Assembly (NCBI GenBank): GCA_018362935.1
Contig: JAHALQ010000005.1
Coordinates: 1-64,000, forward strand
Reading direction: 5' to 3'
Source of the DNA: Pseudomonadota bacterium
GTDB lineage: Bacteria > Pseudomonadota > Alphaproteobacteria > RF32 > CAG-239
DNA: 64,000 nt
The position numbers were made by a program, and so were the translations under genes. Below the pieces are notes generated by a model. It saw nothing but the letters and a program-made list of their open reading frames with translations. It was not told the origin of the DNA and ran no database searches. The number at the start of each line of letters is the position of its first letter. Within the stretch, counting starts at the first letter, position 1. Below, piece after piece: positions 26,358 to 35,629 of this stretch.

Positions 26358-28913
26358 TTGAGTAAAAAGAACTTATATAAAGCCGTTTTTCTCCTGAGCA
26401 GCCTCATTGGCTGCTGGGGAACGGCAGATATAGCTTTTGCTCAGGCTCCGATACAGATGAATGACCTTCCGCAGGCGGCCAAATCGCAGCCGATTACGGT
26501 AGAAAGCAGCCAGTCTATCCGCAAAAAGACCTCTCTGGCTCTGCCCAATCAAATCCAGAAACCGTCGCTGACAAGCGTAAACTTTGCATGGAATCATCCG
26601 GTCAATTTGGCTGCATTTGAACGTAACGGCAACATTTGGCTGGTTTTTGACAAACCGGAGGCTCTTGATGTTGAAGCTCTGAAGAAATCGGCCGGCGAAC
26701 TTGCCGATGACATTTTCGTGTTCATGCACCCGCTGGCGACAATTGTCGAGATTATTCCCGCCGAAGGCGTCCAGTATTCTGTCCGTAAAGAAGGCTTGCT
26801 GTGGGTTGTCGATTTGTTTACCCGCGAACCGCCGCAGACAGACTTTAAGGAAATGACAATTTTTACGCAATATGACAGCCTCAAACAGCCGTATCTGTAT
26901 ATCCCTTCCAATATTGCCGGCAATACCATTTCGATTATTGACCCCGAAATCGGCGATATTATCAGCGTCGCCCCGGTATCGCAGCCCCACACCGGCATTT
27001 CCCTGCCCTACAGTTATCCGGAATTTGACATTTTGCCCACCGCCCAGGGTCTGGCTTTTGTTATCAAATCGCCGGACATAATCTTAAGCCGCGGCAATGC
27101 CGGGCTGACTCTGCGCGCGCAGGGACACGGTTTGAACATCACCGGAAACCTCGATTCTCTGAAACGCCGCCAAATTCAGAAAGACAACTCAAAGGTATCA
27201 GGCGCTTTCAACCTGCATATACCGCAGCGCCTGCTCGACATGAAGTTCAGCGAAGTGCTCGACTATTACAAAAAAGAAATTCTTAACGCGCCGCCTTCTG
27301 AAAAAAACAAGCTGCGCGTCGAACTGTCGCGTTATTACGTGTATTACGGTTTGGGGACAAATGCGCTTTATATTCTTAACCAAATGGAAAAAGCCGGGCT
27401 TCCCGAAGCGAAAACCGACGACTTTTACTCTTTGAAAGGCATCGCCAATTTTTTGGCCCGCCGATACCGCGAAGCGGCAGAAGATTTTTCCAAAGGCGGA
27501 CTGCCCGATACGGACGAGGGCATTTTTTGGAGGACGCTGGCGCAAAGCACTTTTGAGCAAAAAGACGAAAACAACGGCATTATCTTTGCCCACATTTCGC
27601 TGATTAAGGACTATCCGCAGGAAATCAAGGACATTATCGCCGTCAAAGCCGCTGAAAATGCCATCAATTCCAATGATGACCTGTCGGCGCAGAATTTTAT
27701 CGACATCTTAAGTTCCGTCACCAGCCGCTTCAAAGACTTATCGCCGCAAATCGGCTACCTTTCCGGTCAAAAGCTTGCCCTTCAGGGATACCCGCGCAAT
27801 GCCATAAAAGAATACCGCAGCCTGATTTCAAGTCCCAACAACCGCTTTTCGGCGCTCGCCCGCTATGAAAACGCCGTCTTGAGCGAACGTCTTAACTTAA
27901 TGTCGCTGCAAAACACCATCGCCGAGTTGGAAAGGCTGCGCTACGCCTGGAATGATCCCGACTTTAAGTACCAGCTGCTCAACAAACTTTCAGACCTTTA
28001 CATAAAAGATAACGACTATTATCAGGCAATCAATTCGCTGAATGAAGCCAGAATGTCGGCAGAAGGCGACAAGAAAGAGCAGCTGCTCAAAAAAATGATA
28101 ACTATTTTTGAAAATATATACCTCAGTCATCAGGCTGATGCCAAACTATCGCCGATAAAAGCTCTTGCCCTCTATCAGGACTTTAAATGGCTCAGCGAAT
28201 TAAGCGACCGGCAAACCGCCATCATCCAGCGGCTGGCCGACCGCCTCTTTGCCGTAGACCTGCTGCCGCGCGCTTCAAACCTGCTGAACGGTTTGTTGCA
28301 GAACTACGCGCTGTCACCCGAAGAAAAAGCCCGTGTCGGGGCGCGGCTAGCCATTATAGAACTGTATAACGAATCCCCCTCGGCGGCTTTGAAAATTCTT
28401 GACGCTACCGATACGCCCGGTCTAAGCCCGGAAACCGACGGGCCGCGCCGGGTTATCCGCGCCCGGGCTCTTTCCGCTCTTGATGAAAGCAACGCTGCGC
28501 TGGAACTGCTAAAAGACGATTACAGCAAAAACGCTCTTTTGTTCAAATTCCAGATATATTGGAACTCCGGCAAATGGGCAGAAGCTTCCGACACCATAAA
28601 ATACCTGGTCGAAGAGCCGACCCCGGGAAAGCCGCTGCCCCCGGAACAGGTCAATTATATTTTGGACTGGGCAACCTCCCTCAAACAAGCGGGCAAAGAA
28701 ACCGTGCTTGTCCGCCTGCGCAACAAATTTATGCCTTATTTTGAAAACACGCCGCATCAGAGCGCCTTTAATATCCTCACCAACCACCTTGAAAAAGACA
28801 GGATTGATATTAAAGAAATACGCAGCATCGTTAATGATGTGAAAAATTTCAGCCGGATTTCGCGCAGTTATTACGAATCTTTGGCTCAACCGTCCAACCC
28901 GGAAGAAAAATAA
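26358..28913 (+). CDS. Large periplasmic TPR protein of the flagellar cluster
   Basis: 851 residues from a TTG at 26358 with a weak ribosome site. Signal peptide (…GTADIAFAQA). The N-terminal ~260 residues are beta-rich (FAWNHPVNLAAFERNGNIWLVFDKP). The remainder is a helical TPR-like solenoid (KLRVELSRYYVYYGLGTNALYILNQMEKAG, RYREAAEDFSKGGLPDTDEG, ALKILDATDTPG). A protein of this layout commonly follows fliM-motE in alphaproteobacteria; suspected role in flagellar or envelope assembly, not proven. uvrB starts 8 bp downstream. Confidence 0.75.
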   Translation: MSKKNLYKAVFLLSSLIGCWGTADIAFAQAPIQMNDLPQAAKSQPITVESSQSIRKKTSLALPNQIQKPSLTSVNFAWNHPVNLAAFERNGNIWLVFDKPEALDVEALKKSAGELADDIFVFMHPLATIVEIIPAEGVQYSVRKEGLLWVVDLFTREPPQTDFKEMTIFTQYDSLKQPYLYIPSNIAGNTISIIDPEIGDIISVAPVSQPHTGISLPYSYPEFDILPTAQGLAFVIKSPDIILSRGNAGLTLRAQGHGLNITGNLDSLKRRQIQKDNSKVSGAFNLHIPQRLLDMKFSEVLDYYKKEILNAPPSEKNKLRVELSRYYVYYGLGTNALYILNQMEKAGLPEAKTDDFYSLKGIANFLARRYREAAEDFSKGGLPDTDEGIFWRTLAQSTFEQKDENNGIIFAHISLIKDYPQEIKDIIAVKAAENAINSNDDLSAQNFIDILSSVTSRFKDLSPQIGYLSGQKLALQGYPRNAIKEYRSLISSPNNRFSALARYENAVLSERLNLMSLQNTIAELERLRYAWNDPDFKYQLLNKLSDLYIKDNDYYQAINSLNEARMSAEGDKKEQLLKKMITIFENIYLSHQADAKLSPIKALALYQDFKWLSELSDRQTAIIQRLADRLFAVDLLPRASNLLNGLLQNYALSPEEKARVGARLAIIELYNESPSAALKILDATDTPGLSPETDGPRRVIRARALSALDESNAALELLKDDYSKNALLFKFQIYWNSGKWAEASDTIKYLVEEPTPGKPLPPEQVNYILDWATSLKQAGKETVLVRLRNKFMPYFENTPHQSAFNILTNHLEKDRIDIKEIRSIVNDVKNFSRISRSYYESLAQPSNPEEK

Positions 28914-28921
28914 CCTCAGCC

Positions 28922-30901
28922 ATGGTTTCCCTTTATAAAATTGAAAGTCCTTTTGAACCAGCCGGTGACCAGCCGCAGGCAATTGCCGAACTGTGCCGGG
29001 GAATCAATGACGGCTTAAAAAACCAGGTATTGCTCGGCGTCACCGGCAGCGGCAAAACTTATACCATGGCCAAAATCATTGAACAGGCCAACCGCCCGGC
29101 TCTGATTATGGCGCCGAACAAAATTCTTGCCGCGCAGCTGTACAGCGAAATGAAAGAATTTTTTCCGCATAACCATGTGGAATATTTTGTTTCATATTAT
29201 GACTATTACCAGCCGGAAGCCTACGTCCCTAAAACCGACACTTATATCGAAAAGGATTCGGCGCTGAACGAACAGATTGACCGCATGCGCAACGCCGCCA
29301 CCCGCAATATTCTGGAAAGCCGCGATGTTATTATCGTTGCCTCGGTGTCCTGCATATACGGTTTGGGCGACGTTGAATCATACGCGTCAATGACGCTGCC
29401 GCTTTCCGTCGGACAGGAAATTAATCCCAAAGAAATATACAAAAGGCTGGCCGAGCTTCAATACGAGCGTAACCAGATGAACTTTGTCCGCTCGACTTTC
29501 AGGGTGCAGGGCGACGTGCTGGACATTTTTCCGGCGCACTACGAAGACCGCGCCTGGCGGGTATCATTTTTCGGTGATGAAATAGAAAGCATTTCCGAAT
29601 TTGATTCGTTAACCGGCAAAAAAACGGCTTCTCTGGAAAAAATTACCGTTTACCCGGCCAATCACTACGTGACGCCGCGTCCGGCCGTATCCCAGGCAAT
29701 TGTTAACATCCGCAAAGAACTCAAAACCCGCATTGAAGAATTTACTTATCAAAAGAAACTGCTGGAAGCCCAGCGCATTGAGCAACGCACGCGTTTTGAC
29801 CTGGAAATGCTGGAAGCAACCGGCAGTTGCAAAGGCATTGAAAATTACTCGCGTTACCTCACCGGACGCAAACCCGGTGAGCCGCCGCCGACCTTGTTTG
29901 AATATTTGCCGCCTGATGCCCTGATATTTATTGATGAGAGCCACGTTTCCGTACCGCAGATTGGCGGTATGTACCGCGGTGACTTCAACAGAAAATCGAC
30001 TTTGGCCGAATACGGCTTTCGTTTGCCCTCGTGCATTGACAACCGTCCGCTTAAATTTGACGAATGGGACAGAATGCGCGGCCAGACAATCTTTGTTTCC
30101 GCCACTCCCGGCGACTGGGAACTCGAACAGAGCGGCGGCACTTTTGCCGAGCAGATTATCCGCCCGACCGGGCTGACCGACCCTCTGTGCCTGATTCGCC
30201 CGGTTGAAAATCAGATTGACGACCTTATGAACGAATGCCGCAAAGTCGCAGCCGCCGGAAACCGCGTCTTGGTAACAACCCTGACGAAGAAAATGGCCGA
30301 GGATTTAACCGAATACCTCAATGACAACGGTATTAAAGTGCGTTATCTGCACTCTGACATCGATACGCTGGAGCGTATTGAAATTATCCGCGATTTGCGT
30401 CTTGGCGTTTTTGACGTGCTGGTCGGCATCAACCTGCTGCGTGAAGGACTGGATATTCCCGAATGCGCGCTTGTGGCCATTTTGGACGCGGATAAAGAAG
30501 GCTTTCTGCGTTCCGAGCGTTCGCTGATACAGACAATCGGCCGCGCCGCCCGCAATGCCGAAGGGCGCGTTATCCTATATGCCGACAAAATGACCAAATC
30601 CATAAAGGCTGCTCTTGATGAAACCAAACGGCGTCGCCAGAAACAGCTGAAATACAATGCCGAAAACGGCATTACGCCGCAGACCATCAAAAAGAAAATA
30701 TCTTCTGCTCTGAGTGAAATGACGGCCAAAGACTATTTGGATGACAAGCCCAAAGACGCCGAGCAGATTAAGGATATTGACAAGAAACTGCGCGAATACA
30801 AAAAACTCATGCAGGAAGCCGCGGCCAATCTGGAGTTTGAAACGGCGGTCGTTTATCGTGACAAAATCAAAGAACTCGAACAGATATATCTCAAGAGTTG
30901 A
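28922..30901 (+). CDS. uvrB: Excinuclease ABC subunit B
   Basis: 659 residues, the usual length. DNA helicase-like damage-verification subunit of nucleotide excision repair. Walker A GVTGSGKT at 39-46, the beta-hairpin region YYDYYQPEAYVPKTDTYIEKD, DEAD-like IDESHVSVPQ, helicase motif VGINLLREGLDIPE, QTIGRAARN, and the C-terminal UVR domain (EYKKLMQEAAANLEFETAVVYRDKIKELE) that binds UvrC. The 3' end overlaps the convergent esterase gene by 11 nt. Confidence 0.98.
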   Translation: MVSLYKIESPFEPAGDQPQAIAELCRGINDGLKNQVLLGVTGSGKTYTMAKIIEQANRPALIMAPNKILAAQLYSEMKEFFPHNHVEYFVSYYDYYQPEAYVPKTDTYIEKDSALNEQIDRMRNAATRNILESRDVIIVASVSCIYGLGDVESYASMTLPLSVGQEINPKEIYKRLAELQYERNQMNFVRSTFRVQGDVLDIFPAHYEDRAWRVSFFGDEIESISEFDSLTGKKTASLEKITVYPANHYVTPRPAVSQAIVNIRKELKTRIEEFTYQKKLLEAQRIEQRTRFDLEMLEATGSCKGIENYSRYLTGRKPGEPPPTLFEYLPPDALIFIDESHVSVPQIGGMYRGDFNRKSTLAEYGFRLPSCIDNRPLKFDEWDRMRGQTIFVSATPGDWELEQSGGTFAEQIIRPTGLTDPLCLIRPVENQIDDLMNECRKVAAAGNRVLVTTLTKKMAEDLTEYLNDNGIKVRYLHSDIDTLERIEIIRDLRLGVFDVLVGINLLREGLDIPECALVAILDADKEGFLRSERSLIQTIGRAARNAEGRVILYADKMTKSIKAALDETKRRRQKQLKYNAENGITPQTIKKKISSALSEMTAKDYLDDKPKDAEQIKDIDKKLREYKKLMQEAAANLEFETAVVYRDKIKELEQIYLKS

Positions 30902-31583
30902 TAAAATCGGCTGCTTTTTGCATTTCGGCCTCATTCATGCGATGCGCCAAATCGTTAAATTCATGCAATTGAAAATTCAACCCCTGATTTTGAAACCAGG
31001 ATTCTGTCGCCGGCACGGTTTTATACTGAACCGTTGCGTCGTCCCGCCCATGCAACAGCAAAAACGGCGGTTTTGAAACAATTTCTTTGCCCAAGCGGCT
31101 TTTTCCCGGCACAATTCCGGCGACCGCGATACACCCGGCTACCGCTGTCCGGCGCGTCAAAGCCGTATATATCGAAATCATCGCCCCTTGCGAAAACCCC
31201 ATGATATAGGTATGTGCATCGTCAATTGACCAGATTTTTTGCTGCTCGTCGATAAAAGCATTCATCTGTGCAGCCGCTTCGGCAAAATCGCCGCCCAAAC
31301 GGTCAAAAATATCGTAAATTTCTTCAACTGAAGCATCCGGATGGCGAAACCGCACTTCGGGATCTTCCTTATAAAAACTCAGCCATTGCAAGTTATCCCC
31401 ATTTTTTTCGCAGGCAAACGGCGCCCGCGGCACGACAATAACCGCATCTTTCAATTGTGCCCTAAGCCCTTGAACAGCATAGTCAATTGCTTCCGGCGAA
31501 CCATTGTAACCATGGATAAAAATGACCAGTTTGCGCGGATTTCCGGCGCTTTTGTAATATTTATTATCAAAAAGTGACAACAT
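30891..31583 (-). CDS. Carboxylesterase/phospholipase-type alpha/beta hydrolase
   Basis: 230 residues, no signal peptide. The oxyanion strand is VIFIHGYNGSPEAID. Nucleophile Ser in GFSQGAMIS, acid in LLHGRDDATVQYK, and His in DLAHRMNEAE complete the triad of the YpfH/carboxylesterase 2 group. Likely hydrolyses short acyl esters in the cytoplasm; natural substrate unknown. Confidence 0.85.
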   Translation of the reverse strand: MLSLFDNKYYKSAGNPRKLVIFIHGYNGSPEAIDYAVQGLRAQLKDAVIVVPRAPFACEKNGDNLQWLSFYKEDPEVRFRHPDASVEEIYDIFDRLGGDFAEAAAQMNAFIDEQQKIWSIDDAHTYIMGFSQGAMISIYTALTRRTAVAGCIAVAGIVPGKSRLGKEIVSKPPFLLLHGRDDATVQYKTVPATESWFQNQGLNFQLHEFNDLAHRMNEAEMQKAADFINS

Positions 31584-31662
31584 TTTTCTCCGTTTTTGGT
31601 CTAAAACTCAGATATTAATAATATCGAACACGTAATTTTATGCAAACAGAAACGACGAAACT

Positions 31663-33120
31663 ATGAACAACAATCCGCTCGCCGCAGCTGTCAGAACGGC
31701 ATTTATTAAAAATGTACTTGAAAAGCCTCTTACCGAAGATCGGGACGAGGCCGCGCAAAACACTATTGGAAACATCCTCAAAAACAAAAGGATATCGCTT
31801 TTTGAGAAAGCCGTTAACCGCTTTCTCACCAATTCCGGACAACCGCCGGTTCGCATGAGCAGCCAGTTTGCCGATGAAAAAAATCTGCTCACTTTTTCGC
31901 TCCAGCTCAGCGGATACATCCGCGATGCCCAAAAGGCGCTGGACAAGCTCAGCACGGCTCATGCCTGCGACCCTGATTTGATTAACCTTTATCGCGCTGC
32001 AGCCAAATACTCGGCCGATTGCACCGGAAAAATCAAAGGCAGCAAATATGTCTTTCGCGAGCATTGCGACTACCGTTTTTGGAAAGTCAACAATTTCGAC
32101 ACGCTCGCCAATGCCGAATTCATCGGCGGAGATTTCCGCATTGACCCCAAACGCCGCAATTTGATTGTATCCATGCCTTTTCATATTCAGGATACGCAGG
32201 AAGAACTGCAAAACTGGAGCAGCAAATTCTTAAATGATACGCTGGATAATAAACGCGTGTTTGGTTCCAAAGTCGACGTTTATCTTGCCCATTTTCCGAT
32301 TGAGCAGCCCCGCGGCGAAAAATTTGCCCTGTCGCTCGAAACCATCCGCAACCCGCAAAACCACTTTGAAGAAGTCGATATTCGCTTTGTGCAGCAGCAC
32401 CTGTTGCCTTTTATCGGACAGGACATCCGCACGGACAGGCACAACCGCGTTATCGGCGGACAGCCTTATGATGCGGAAACATTCAAGGAAAACTGCCGGA
32501 TAACCTTTTTGGACTATTGTGCCGGCGGCGCTCACGTTCACCGCTGGATTAACGCCTTTTCGCATATTGCCTCGCAATTGTATGACCGCCGCACAACGGA
32601 AGATGCGCTGAAGAACATGTTTGTTATCAGCCACGCCTTTCTGCCGATACAAAAGGAAAGCAAATATTCAGGAGCTCATTTTATGAGCAGTTTTGCCGAC
32701 GATAAAATGCGCAAAGAACCGTTTATCAAAATGTTCAACCCAGAACTGTACGAACAAAGCAAATATCGCCCGGACACCGGTGCGCCGGCGCGCATTACCG
32801 TTATGCCGGATAACCGCAATTATATAATTGCGCTGAGCCTTCCCGAGGATTTTGCCGTCTATGACGAACAGCATGGCAAACAGCCTCTTCCAGACCTCGA
32901 AAACGGCCACCACATGGCCGTCGTGACCAGACGCAATGCCAATTCGCTGGTTAACTACCCTTACCGCCAGTTTATGACGGTTTTGGAAAACGCCAGTCTG
33001 GGACACCGCGGATTAGACGTCTTTAACCGTCGCGAGAACGAACCGGTTGCCCGCCAGCTGGAACCTGCCGCCATATTTGCACTGCGCGGCCGGCAAAAGC
33101 AAATTCCGTATGCGCGTTAA
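31663..33120 (+). CDS. Hypothetical 485-residue cytoplasmic protein
   Basis: No family recognised. No signal peptide or TM segment; mixed helix/strand composition with His- and Asn-rich patches. Distinctive stretches: YVFREHCDYRFWKVNNFDTLANAEFIGGDF (30 residues split here by reading: YVFREHCDYRFWKV and NNFDTLANAEFIGG), TFLDYCAGGAHVHRWINAF, and PDLENGHHMAVVTRRNANSL. No catalytic motif is evident. The monocistronic unit ends in a clear terminator. The codon pattern matches native neighbours. Could be a lineage-specific effector or enzyme. Confidence 0.7.
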   Translation: MNNNPLAAAVRTAFIKNVLEKPLTEDRDEAAQNTIGNILKNKRISLFEKAVNRFLTNSGQPPVRMSSQFADEKNLLTFSLQLSGYIRDAQKALDKLSTAHACDPDLINLYRAAAKYSADCTGKIKGSKYVFREHCDYRFWKVNNFDTLANAEFIGGDFRIDPKRRNLIVSMPFHIQDTQEELQNWSSKFLNDTLDNKRVFGSKVDVYLAHFPIEQPRGEKFALSLETIRNPQNHFEEVDIRFVQQHLLPFIGQDIRTDRHNRVIGGQPYDAETFKENCRITFLDYCAGGAHVHRWINAFSHIASQLYDRRTTEDALKNMFVISHAFLPIQKESKYSGAHFMSSFADDKMRKEPFIKMFNPELYEQSKYRPDTGAPARITVMPDNRNYIIALSLPEDFAVYDEQHGKQPLPDLENGHHMAVVTRRNANSLVNYPYRQFMTVLENASLGHRGLDVFNRRENEPVARQLEPAAIFALRGRQKQIPYAR

Positions 33121-33151
33121 AAAAAACCGGATGTTTCAACATCCGGTTTTC
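33121..33151 (+). terminator. Terminator of the 485-residue protein gene
   Basis: AAAACCGGATGTT / AACATCCGGTTTT stem-loop with T-rich tail; also serves pssA on the other strand. Confidence 0.9.
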
Positions 33152-33153
33152 TA

Positions 33154-33945
33154 TTATTGGTTTTTGGCCTCATATGCTTTTTTCTGGTGCAGAAAGACCA
33201 GGACGCCAAACGGTATCGACAACGCGTAAAGCGCCACCATGGTGCCCAGAGTCAGCCACGGCTGCGTAATGATAAACGACGCAAACAAAGCGACAACCAG
33301 CATCAGCGGCATAAACATATATGTCGGCACTTTCATTCGTTTGGTTGAAACCGTCGGGATCCGGCTGACCATCAAAAAGGTAACAACCACAAGCAAAACC
33401 GCGCAAAAGGCATTGGAGCGGATAAGCCAGTTTAATTCCGGAAAATCAAACGAAATCATAATCGGCATCATCACCAGCGCCGCCGCAGCAGGAGCCGGGA
33501 CGCCGACAAAGAAGTTATGCCAGTATTCGGGCTGCGGTTCGTCTTCCAGCATGGTGTTGAAACGCGCCAGACGCATGGCCATGCCGACCGACAGCAGCAG
33601 ACAGAAAAACCAGCCGAACTTGGGCAGGTCATACATTGTCCACTGATAAATCATAATCGCCGGTGCCACGCCGAAGCTGACGCAGTCGGAAAGAGAGTCC
33701 AACTCGGCGCCGAACTTGGTCGAACCTTTGAGCATGCGGGCAACGCGGCCGTCCAAAAGGTCAAAAAAAGCGGCGACAAAAACGCAGATAACCGCTTTGA
33801 CCCAATCGGCCTGAATTGAATACCGTATTGACGTCACGCCGGCACATAAGGCCAGCATCGTGACAATATTCGGCGCAATTTTGCGAAACGGCAGCGAAGT
33901 CAGCTTTTGTTTCGACAATTGCAGTTTCTGGTTGATCCTTTCCAT
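33154..33945 (-). CDS. pssA: CDP-diacylglycerol-serine O-phosphatidyltransferase
   Basis: 263 residues. CDP-alcohol phosphatidyltransferase motif DGRVARMLKGSTKFGAELDSLSD gives the D-G-x2-A-R-x8-G-x3-D-x3-D signature (split for length: DGRVARMLKG, GAELDSLSD). About eight TM helices. Makes phosphatidylserine, which the upstream psd product decarboxylates to phosphatidylethanolamine. Start overlaps the psd stop codon, so translation is coupled. Confidence 0.95.
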   Translation of the reverse strand: MERINQKLQLSKQKLTSLPFRKIAPNIVTMLALCAGVTSIRYSIQADWVKAVICVFVAAFFDLLDGRVARMLKGSTKFGAELDSLSDCVSFGVAPAIMIYQWTMYDLPKFGWFFCLLLSVGMAMRLARFNTMLEDEPQPEYWHNFFVGVPAPAAAALVMMPIMISFDFPELNWLIRSNAFCAVLLVVVTFLMVSRIPTVSTKRMKVPTYMFMPLMLVVALFASFIITQPWLTLGTMVALYALSIPFGVLVFLHQKKAYEAKNQ

Positions 33946-34652
33946 TAGCGGATAACCCCTTGCATAGCCTTGGCATCGCTTGCCAGATTGGCGATAACGC
34001 TTTCACCGGCAACCATCGTCTGTCCGAGCACGACCTGCGGCTCCACGCCTTCCGGCAGATAAACGTCCAGACGCGAGCCGAAACGTATCATGCCGAAACG
34101 TTCGCCGGCCTTATATTCCTGTCCGGCAGCGGCATCGCAGACAATGCGGCGGGCAACCAAACCGGCAATCTGCACAAAACAGATTTCCTTGCCGCTTTTG
34201 GTTTTCATGGCCAAAACCTGACGCTCGTTGTCTTTGCTGGCCTTATCGAGGGTCGCGTTAAAAAACTTTCCGGGAACATAGACCGACTGGGTAATTTTTC
34301 CCTCGGCCGGCGCCCGGTTGACATGAACGTTAAAAACGCTCATAAAAATGCTGACGCGGGTAAATTCCTGATTACCCATATTAAGTTCCTCGGGTGCTTT
34401 GACCTTTGCAATCATCTGCACGGTGCCGTCAGCCGGTGAAACAACCACATTGTCGATAACCGGCGTGACCCTTTCGGGATCTCTGAAAAAATAATAGCAC
34501 CATACGGTTAAAGCTAAACCGATCCACCCCAGAGGTTCCGCAATAATTGCCAGTAACGCTGTTACTGCCGCAAAAATGCCGATAAACCGCCATCCTTCGC
34601 TGTGGATGTTTGGCAGGAGGTAGTTCCGCCAGGAAATATTAATACTTTTCAT
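33945..34652 (-). CDS. psd: Phosphatidylserine decarboxylase (short type)
   Basis: 235 residues from the ATG at 34652, which has AAGGA 9 nt upstream; an in-frame start at 34685 precedes it. Two N-terminal TM helices, FFRDPERVTP, and the self-cleavage site near the C-terminus, MIRFGSRLDVYLPEG, where the Ser becomes the pyruvoyl group. First gene of the psd-pssA pair. Confidence 0.95.
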   Translation of the reverse strand: MKSINISWRNYLLPNIHSEGWRFIGIFAAVTALLAIIAEPLGWIGLALTVWCYYFFRDPERVTPVIDNVVVSPADGTVQMIAKVKAPEELNMGNQEFTRVSIFMSVFNVHVNRAPAEGKITQSVYVPGKFFNATLDKASKDNERQVLAMKTKSGKEICFVQIAGLVARRIVCDAAAGQEYKAGERFGMIRFGSRLDVYLPEGVEPQVVLGQTMVAGESVIANLASDAKAMQGVIR

Positions 34653-34857
34653 TCTGTTTTCCTTTATAAAAAGCAGGGTCTGCAAATTGCCGTGACGCTG
34701 TCGACTGCCGCAAAAGACAAACCATAGTTATAACGGATATATAAAGAGCATATTTTTATCAAAGACACAACTGTTATTTTCAATCTTCACCGGCGGGAAT
34801 TCTGATAATTTGTTCTTGCAATTCGGCAAAAAGCTCTGTATAAACGAAAAAGATTTT

Positions 34858-34944
34858 GCGCTTGTGGCGGAACTGGTAGACGCTGCAGACTTAAAATCTG
34901 TTGCCAGCAATGGCGTGCCGGTTCGATTCCGGCCTAGCGCACCA
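34858..34944 (+). tRNA. tRNA-Leu, anticodon TAA
   Basis: 87 nt including encoded CCA. Acceptor GCGCTTG / CTAGCGC (one T-T mismatch at pair 6-67), D-arm GGAACTGGTAGACGC, anticodon loop CTTAAAA, long variable arm, T-arm GCCGGTTCGATTCCGGC. The last 19 nt plus the next 3 are duplicated at 35128-35149. Confidence 0.95.
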
Positions 34945-34946
34945 AT

Positions 34947-34980
34947 AAAAAAACACCCCTGCATAAGGGGTGTTTTTTTA
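34947..34980 (+). terminator. Terminator of tRNA-Leu(TAA)
   Basis: AAAAAAACACCCCT, loop GCAT, AGGGGTGTTTTTTT. Confidence 0.92.
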
Positions 34981-34995
34981 TTGGATGCTCAGCCA

Positions 34996-35142
34996 AATCG
35001 AACCGGAGGTTCGGAGCGGGAAGTTGGTGAGCGCAAATGCAATGCTGCGCGAACCCTACGACGCGAAAGGGGCCCAACTCATATAGGTTGAAAAAACAAT
35101 ATGGAAAGAATTGAGTTGGGAATTTACATTCCGGCCTAGCGC
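34996..35142. repeat. tRNA-derived repeat module, copy 1
   Basis: ~147 bp. Begins with AATCGAACCGG, the reverse complement of the tRNA-Leu T-arm; has an inner CCCAACTCA / TGAGTTGGG stem; ends in TTTACATTCCGGCCTAGCGC, a forward copy of the tRNA 3' end (22 nt identical to 34926-34947 including ACCAATA). Nearly identical to 35348-35495. Confidence 0.9.
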
Positions 35143-35150
35143 ACCAATAT

Positions 35151-35177
35151 AAAAAGCCACCTTTTTGGTGGCTTTTT
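35151..35177 (+). terminator. Terminator after repeat copy 1
   Basis: AAAAAGCCACC, loop TTTTT, GGTGGCTTTTT. It follows the duplicated tRNA end just as the first terminator follows the real tRNA. Confidence 0.85.
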
Positions 35178-35189
35178 ATATTGGTATCC

Positions 35190-35320
35190 GCGCAGGCTGA
35201 ATCGAGCCGGCACAGTGCCGATTTGAACCGCCGTCCAAAGGCGGAATAACGCCGGTTTTGCCTTTTGGCAAAATTGGACAAGGTCGGCGCAACGAAGAAT
35301 GAGCCAGCCATTCCGGCCTA
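35190..35320. repeat. tRNA-derived repeat module, second type
   Basis: Starts GCGCAGGCTGAATCGAGCC (35190-35234 is repeated at 35492-35536 with about one change), again an inverted T-arm followed by a T-arm-like GTGCCGATTTGAAC. Contains GCCGTCC/GGACAAGG-type pairings and ends in ATTCCGGCCTA (35310-35320) and an AAAAAAC/GTTTTTT hairpin. Confidence 0.8.
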
Positions 35321-35347
35321 AAAAACGCAGTTTTTTATGCCTAGCCC

Positions 35348-35536
35348 AATCGAACCGGAGGTTCGGAGCGGAAAGTTGGCGAGCGCAAAAAACAATGCCG
35401 CGCGAGCCTTACGACGCGAAAGGGGCCCAACTCATATATATTGAAAAATAATATGAAAAAAAATTGAGTTGGGAATTTACATTCCGGCCTGGCGCAGGCT
35501 GAATCGAGCCGGCACAGTGCCGGTTTGAACCGCCGT
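35348..35536. repeat. tRNA-derived repeat modules, copy 2 plus partial second type
   Basis: 35348-35495 repeats copy 1 (about nine in ten bases by eye) and ends ATTCCGGCCTGGCGC; 35492-35536 repeats the start of the second type. The array stops ~95 bp before queA. Confidence 0.9.
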
Positions 35537-35629
35537 TCCCTAATCTGTCAAATATCGCTTCTTGTCATTTTGCCGCTTGCTTATCTGTTTTTCTTGGTCT
35601 ATAAGACATTAAAAAACAAAGGAACGATA

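Noticed and set aside
35525..35629. Hydrophobic N-terminal extension of QueA
   Set aside because: Starts at a TTG without ribosome site inside the tRNA repeat array; the ATG at 35630 has AAAGGA and matches the family start.
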